Below are positions 6,001 to 7,217 of a DNA stretch of 7,217 bases, in pieces; position 1 is the first letter of the stretch, and each line of letters begins with the position of its first letter. The notes under the pieces are model-generated. The model was given only the letters and a program-made list of their open reading frames with translations, was not told the origin of the DNA and did not search any database. The stretch is from Caldifarciminota bacterium. GTDB taxonomy: Bacteria > Hydrothermota > Hydrothermia > B15-G9 > WFZT01. The DNA lies in contig JALSOY010000239.1 in the NCBI GenBank assembly GCA_026986235.1, positions 1-7,217 of the forward strand. Reading direction: 5' to 3'. The position numbers and the translations under genes are program-made.

Positions 6001-6544
6001 CCCGGGGAGTGGGACGGTCTCAACTGACCAGCTTATCGATGTGTCGGACGCCGTGGTTTACCAGATGCCCAATGGAAATGTGTATGTTGACTACCAGTAC
6101 AGAACTTACACATACGATGAATTTGTTAAACTCGTCTCCACTTTCAAAGGGTGGATGAGAAAACTCCCCACTCCGGGTGAGAGGGTGGTTTCAAGACCCA
6201 TCGTCTATGGAGGTGCAGTTCTCGTGACAACATTTATTCCGGAAAAAGACATCTGTGCCTTTGGTGGCAACAGTAACCTTTACGCCCTGTTTTACATGAC
6301 AGGTACCCCTTATAAATTTTCCATACTCGGAGAAAAAGGTACAGTCTCGACTGGTAACAGGAAAATCTTCAAACCTTCGATAAATCTCGGTAAAGGCATC
6401 GCTTCAACACAACACTTCTTTGAAAGCCCCAAGCAAAAAGGAAAGGGATTCATTCAGACCAGCACCGGTGAACTGGTGGAAGTTAAAGAAATACTTCCGT
6501 TAAAAACAAAAAGCGGGGTGATATTATGGCGAGAAAGGGATTAA
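3005..6544 (+). CDS. pilY1: PilY1 pilus tip adhesin/regulator
   Basis: This is a 1179-residue secreted protein (1181 if it starts at ATG 2999), close to the 1161 of P. aeruginosa PilY1. A short hydrophobic signal (residues 1-15) precedes DYCATPPF, the usual start of mature PilY1. A von Willebrand A-like domain follows, with MIDAS residues in DNSGS (37-41), Thr262 (TPLSEAL) and Asp322 (VTDGEP). The motif GIIQRTAGKIRYGLMFFN typifies the family. The C-terminal half is the PilC/PilY1 beta-propeller: VYVGANDGMLHAFNAG (698-713), GEMWAF-like and FAIDVTDP blades, and a closing GWMRKLPTPGERVVSRPIVYGG block from 1049 that ends ILWRERD. Calcium-type loops lie at 414-422, 428-436, 517-525, 548-556 and 907-915. 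There are seven cysteines, including CRNC (253-256), and no RGD. In known systems PilY1 caps the pilus, binds surfaces, and modulates retraction and surface sensing. Its place after pilX supports the call. Confidence 0.93.
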   Translation: MFSILLSIILGATMSDYCATPPFVANAVTPNVLIILDNSGSMLWAAYDNDENPSNIASGYDENSLYFGYFEPDKKYSYSHAGYFYENSSGKWSGNFLNWVSMTRIDVARKVLTGGKTVVKGNDTLLVFNLEARGSNNMKKVNRAYRYTPFPYNRIYSRRTYANGKPVISFYRYSPYRGRIGTYTLAILINGKGKPEGIIQRTAGKIRYGLMFFNYSQGGYIASYIRDGDEFYNGDYHYNHLISAINRDLGDRCRNCIRSTWTPLSEALYEAYRFLSQSSPYYSWSDFRRDPGNPIYDPYYIFSGGESLPVPCRHSSVIIVTDGEPTKDRDIPSEIRDYDGDGNDPVPQGQNPHSYPWGSGGSDYLDDVALFMHTNDIRSDLEGTQNVDVYTIRTFGQSSINTLVDAARNGSFVDRNGNNRPDLQEEWDADGDSIPDGYFEAPSGYLLEQALLKILAFILEKVSSGTSVSVLSSSVTGEGTALEAYFVPALHEGVRKVTWLGYLQALWVDAWGNLREDSNHDLKLEPSIDTIIRFSFENNETKVLKFGDRDGDGVPDTYYPVSTTNIDNVKAVWKAHELLAERDPDTRNIFTAIDNITGLTKVEFSRTNADMLLPYLGVHSIVAAENLIDFIRGEDLESYGFRDRTVTVGNQEREWKLGDIVYSSPTLVGSPSERYDLIYRDRSYEDFYRRYKDRRRMVYVGANDGMLHAFNAGKYKIGSGESTLEIKGAGHRVGKEMWAFIPRNVLPHLRWLANPDYCHVYYVDLKPKITDARIFPNSSVHPNGWGTLLIGGLRFGGGKISTGSHEFSSSYFAIDVTDPDVTEPDFLWEFTDDDLGFTTTYPVVVRQGKINERGRWYVIVGSGPDQTTGESSKRAYIFVLDLKTGNLVRKISLPYSRSFCGNPVGVDTNMDFQTDYVYIGVNRKTGTKYTGELWRLDLVGDPSTWEVKDIFTADGPITVRPAVFLDEKDNLWIFIGTGKYFSDLDEADKSYNYFYAFKDPGSGTVSTDQLIDVSDAVVYQMPNGNVYVDYQYRTYTYDEFVKLVSTFKGWMRKLPTPGERVVSRPIVYGGAVLVTTFIPEKDICAFGGNSNLYALFYMTGTPYKFSILGEKGTVSTGNRKIFKPSINLGKGIASTQHFFESPKQKGKGFIQTSTGELVEVKEILPLKTKSGVILWRERD

Positions 6545-6861
6545 TTTTCTTGATACTCCTCTCATTTGCCTTTGCTCAGCTGGCGGATAAGGAAAACTTT
6601 GAAACTGGCACATTGATGGCGGTTACCGGCGAAAAGGTGGTTATAAACGAGGCAACATACATCCTTGACGAGAGGGCAGAAGTAACCGATATTGCAGGCA
6701 ACAAAATACCCTTAAACATGGTGAAACTCCCGGCAGAATGCAGGTTTCAGACAAACATTATGGCCGGTAAGATCACTGACCAGGTAAAAATCGTGAAAAT
6801 CGTCGTCCTCAGACCTGTACCCATGGAGAGTTACGGGAAAAAACCCGAAAAAACGGAGTGA
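6526..6861 (+). CDS. pilY2: Small exported PilY2-like protein
   Basis: This is a 111-residue protein with a clear Sec signal peptide: MARKG, a hydrophobic core, and AFA (15-17) before Gln18. The mature part of about 94 residues looks all-beta: FETGTLMAVTGEKVVINEATYIL, then a VTDIAGNKIPLNMVKLPAECRFQ segment and two hydrophobic strands (KIVKIVVLRPV). This resembles the small beta-barrel-like layout I associate with PilY2 proteins encoded beside pilY1. Size, position and export support that reading, but I cannot confirm homology. It overlaps pilY1 by 19 bases in another frame. The ATG follows GGGGTGAT (6515-6522), a fair Shine-Dalgarno match, so translation is probably coupled to pilY1. PilY2 has no established biochemical role; a chaperone or assembly helper for PilY1 would be inference. 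Its 3' end overlaps the convergent minus-strand gene. Confidence 0.6.
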   Translation: MARKGLIFLILLSFAFAQLADKENFETGTLMAVTGEKVVINEATYILDERAEVTDIAGNKIPLNMVKLPAECRFQTNIMAGKITDQVKIVKIVVLRPVPMESYGKKPEKTE

Positions 6862-7217
6862 CTCTTGCGTCTGAAGATCAAAAGACCGCATATCGACTCC
6901 ACCCTGTATCCGTTATTAAGGGCTCTGATTAATTTCCATGCAGAATCCTCATCAACGGGTGTGAAATCGTGCCAGGTGGTATCGAGGATCACTATATCCG
7001 CCCGGTTTATTATCGGAAATTGATAAACGCCGTCTCTTGTGGCTAAATGGGGTGAAATGTGATTACCACAGGATATTCTTGCGTTCACGGGAATTTCCGA
7101 AAGAACTTTCCTGATACAGGCCCTTCTCGATAAACTCACTTTCGATAGATCAACATACAGCTTGAGAGGGCTTTGAAAGATGGAAAAGAGAATGGCAAAA
7201 ACAGTAAGCCACTTTTT
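6831..7217 (-). CDS. C-terminal part of a DUF2079-type membrane protein (partial)
   Basis: This minus-strand frame is open from the right edge of the window to a TAA (complement of 6831-6833), giving 128 residues of C-terminus. A GTG at 7139 could be mistaken for the start, but the frame continues upstream of it. It begins with a membrane helix, WLTVFAILFSIFQ. Next comes a soluble segment with NARISCGNHISPHLATRDGV, then YQFPIINRADIVILDTTW, and finally a cytosolic-looking tail. The pattern of Pro-His-Leu-x-x-Arg, Tyr-x-x-Pro and Ala-Asp-x-Val-x-Leu-Asp is what I recall from the C-terminal end of DUF2079 predicted membrane proteins, a polytopic GT-C-like family of unknown substrate. The family call is from memory. 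It converges on the pilus operon, overlaps its last gene by 31 bases, and is probably unrelated in function. Confidence 0.65.
   Translation of the reverse strand, partial: KKWLTVFAILFSIFQSPLKLYVDLSKVSLSRRACIRKVLSEIPVNARISCGNHISPHLATRDGVYQFPIINRADIVILDTTWHDFTPVDEDSAWKLIRALNNGYRVESICGLLIFRRKSHSVFSGFFP

Noticed and set aside
5796..6158. 120-codon + strand frame inside pilY1
   Set aside because: It overlaps the propeller-coding frame entirely and resembles no family; the pilY1 frame is intact.
6831..7139. Complete 102-residue minus-strand gene starting at GTG 7139
   Set aside because: The frame stays open to the window edge, with a membrane helix upstream of the GTG, so the gene is the 3' part of a longer one.

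Overview
The window holds a nearly complete type IV pilus tip/minor-pilin operon on the + strand, read in the order fimT/fimU-like, pilV-like, pilW-like, pilX-like, pilY1, pilY2-like (about 522-6861). A partial minus-strand gene lies at each edge. Organism: a Gram-negative (diderm) bacterium, because PilY1 and this minor-pilin set belong to type IVa pili that cross an outer membrane. AGA/AGG arginine codons are common, base composition is moderate, and one gene starts with TTG. The GGGGG/CCCCC hairpin repeats upstream resemble dispersed repeats I associate with Desulfobacterota, Nitrospirota and similar lineages. I cannot place the taxon more precisely.

Left edge (1-521): a minus-strand gene starts at 50 behind a very good ribosome binding site and runs off the window; only a hydrophobic N-terminus is visible. 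The 471 bases between it and the operon hold a cluster of five hairpin repeats in mixed orientation (about 122-350), a 7-6-7 palindrome (384-403), and a sigma-54-type -24/-12 element (492-507) just upstream of the first pilin start.

Operon (522-6861): four small prepilins with class III signal peptides (short charged leader, Gly before the cleavage site, hydrophobic helix) are packed with overlaps or 1-base gaps. They are followed by a 1179-residue PilY1 with a von Willebrand A-like N-terminal half and the PilC/PilY1 beta-propeller C-terminal half, then a small exported protein that overlaps the pilY1 end. The order matches the Pseudomonas aeruginosa fimU-pilV-pilW-pilX-pilY1-pilY2 cluster, but pilE is absent here. 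By family knowledge, the minor pilins and PilY1 form the pilus tip/initiation complex: the minor pilins prime assembly and PilY1 serves as tip adhesin, mechanosensor and regulator of retraction. A recurring feature is Asp/Asn-rich, EF-hand-like calcium loops: two in PilV, two in PilW and at least five in PilY1, suggesting a heavily calcium-dependent tip.

Right edge (6831-7217): the C-terminal 128 residues of a DUF2079-type membrane protein on the minus strand, convergent with and overlapping the pilY2-like gene by 31 bases. I see no wholly new system. The most interesting points are the calcium-loop enrichment, the sigma-54 promoter with a nearly leaderless first gene, and the structured ribosome binding site of the divergent gene.
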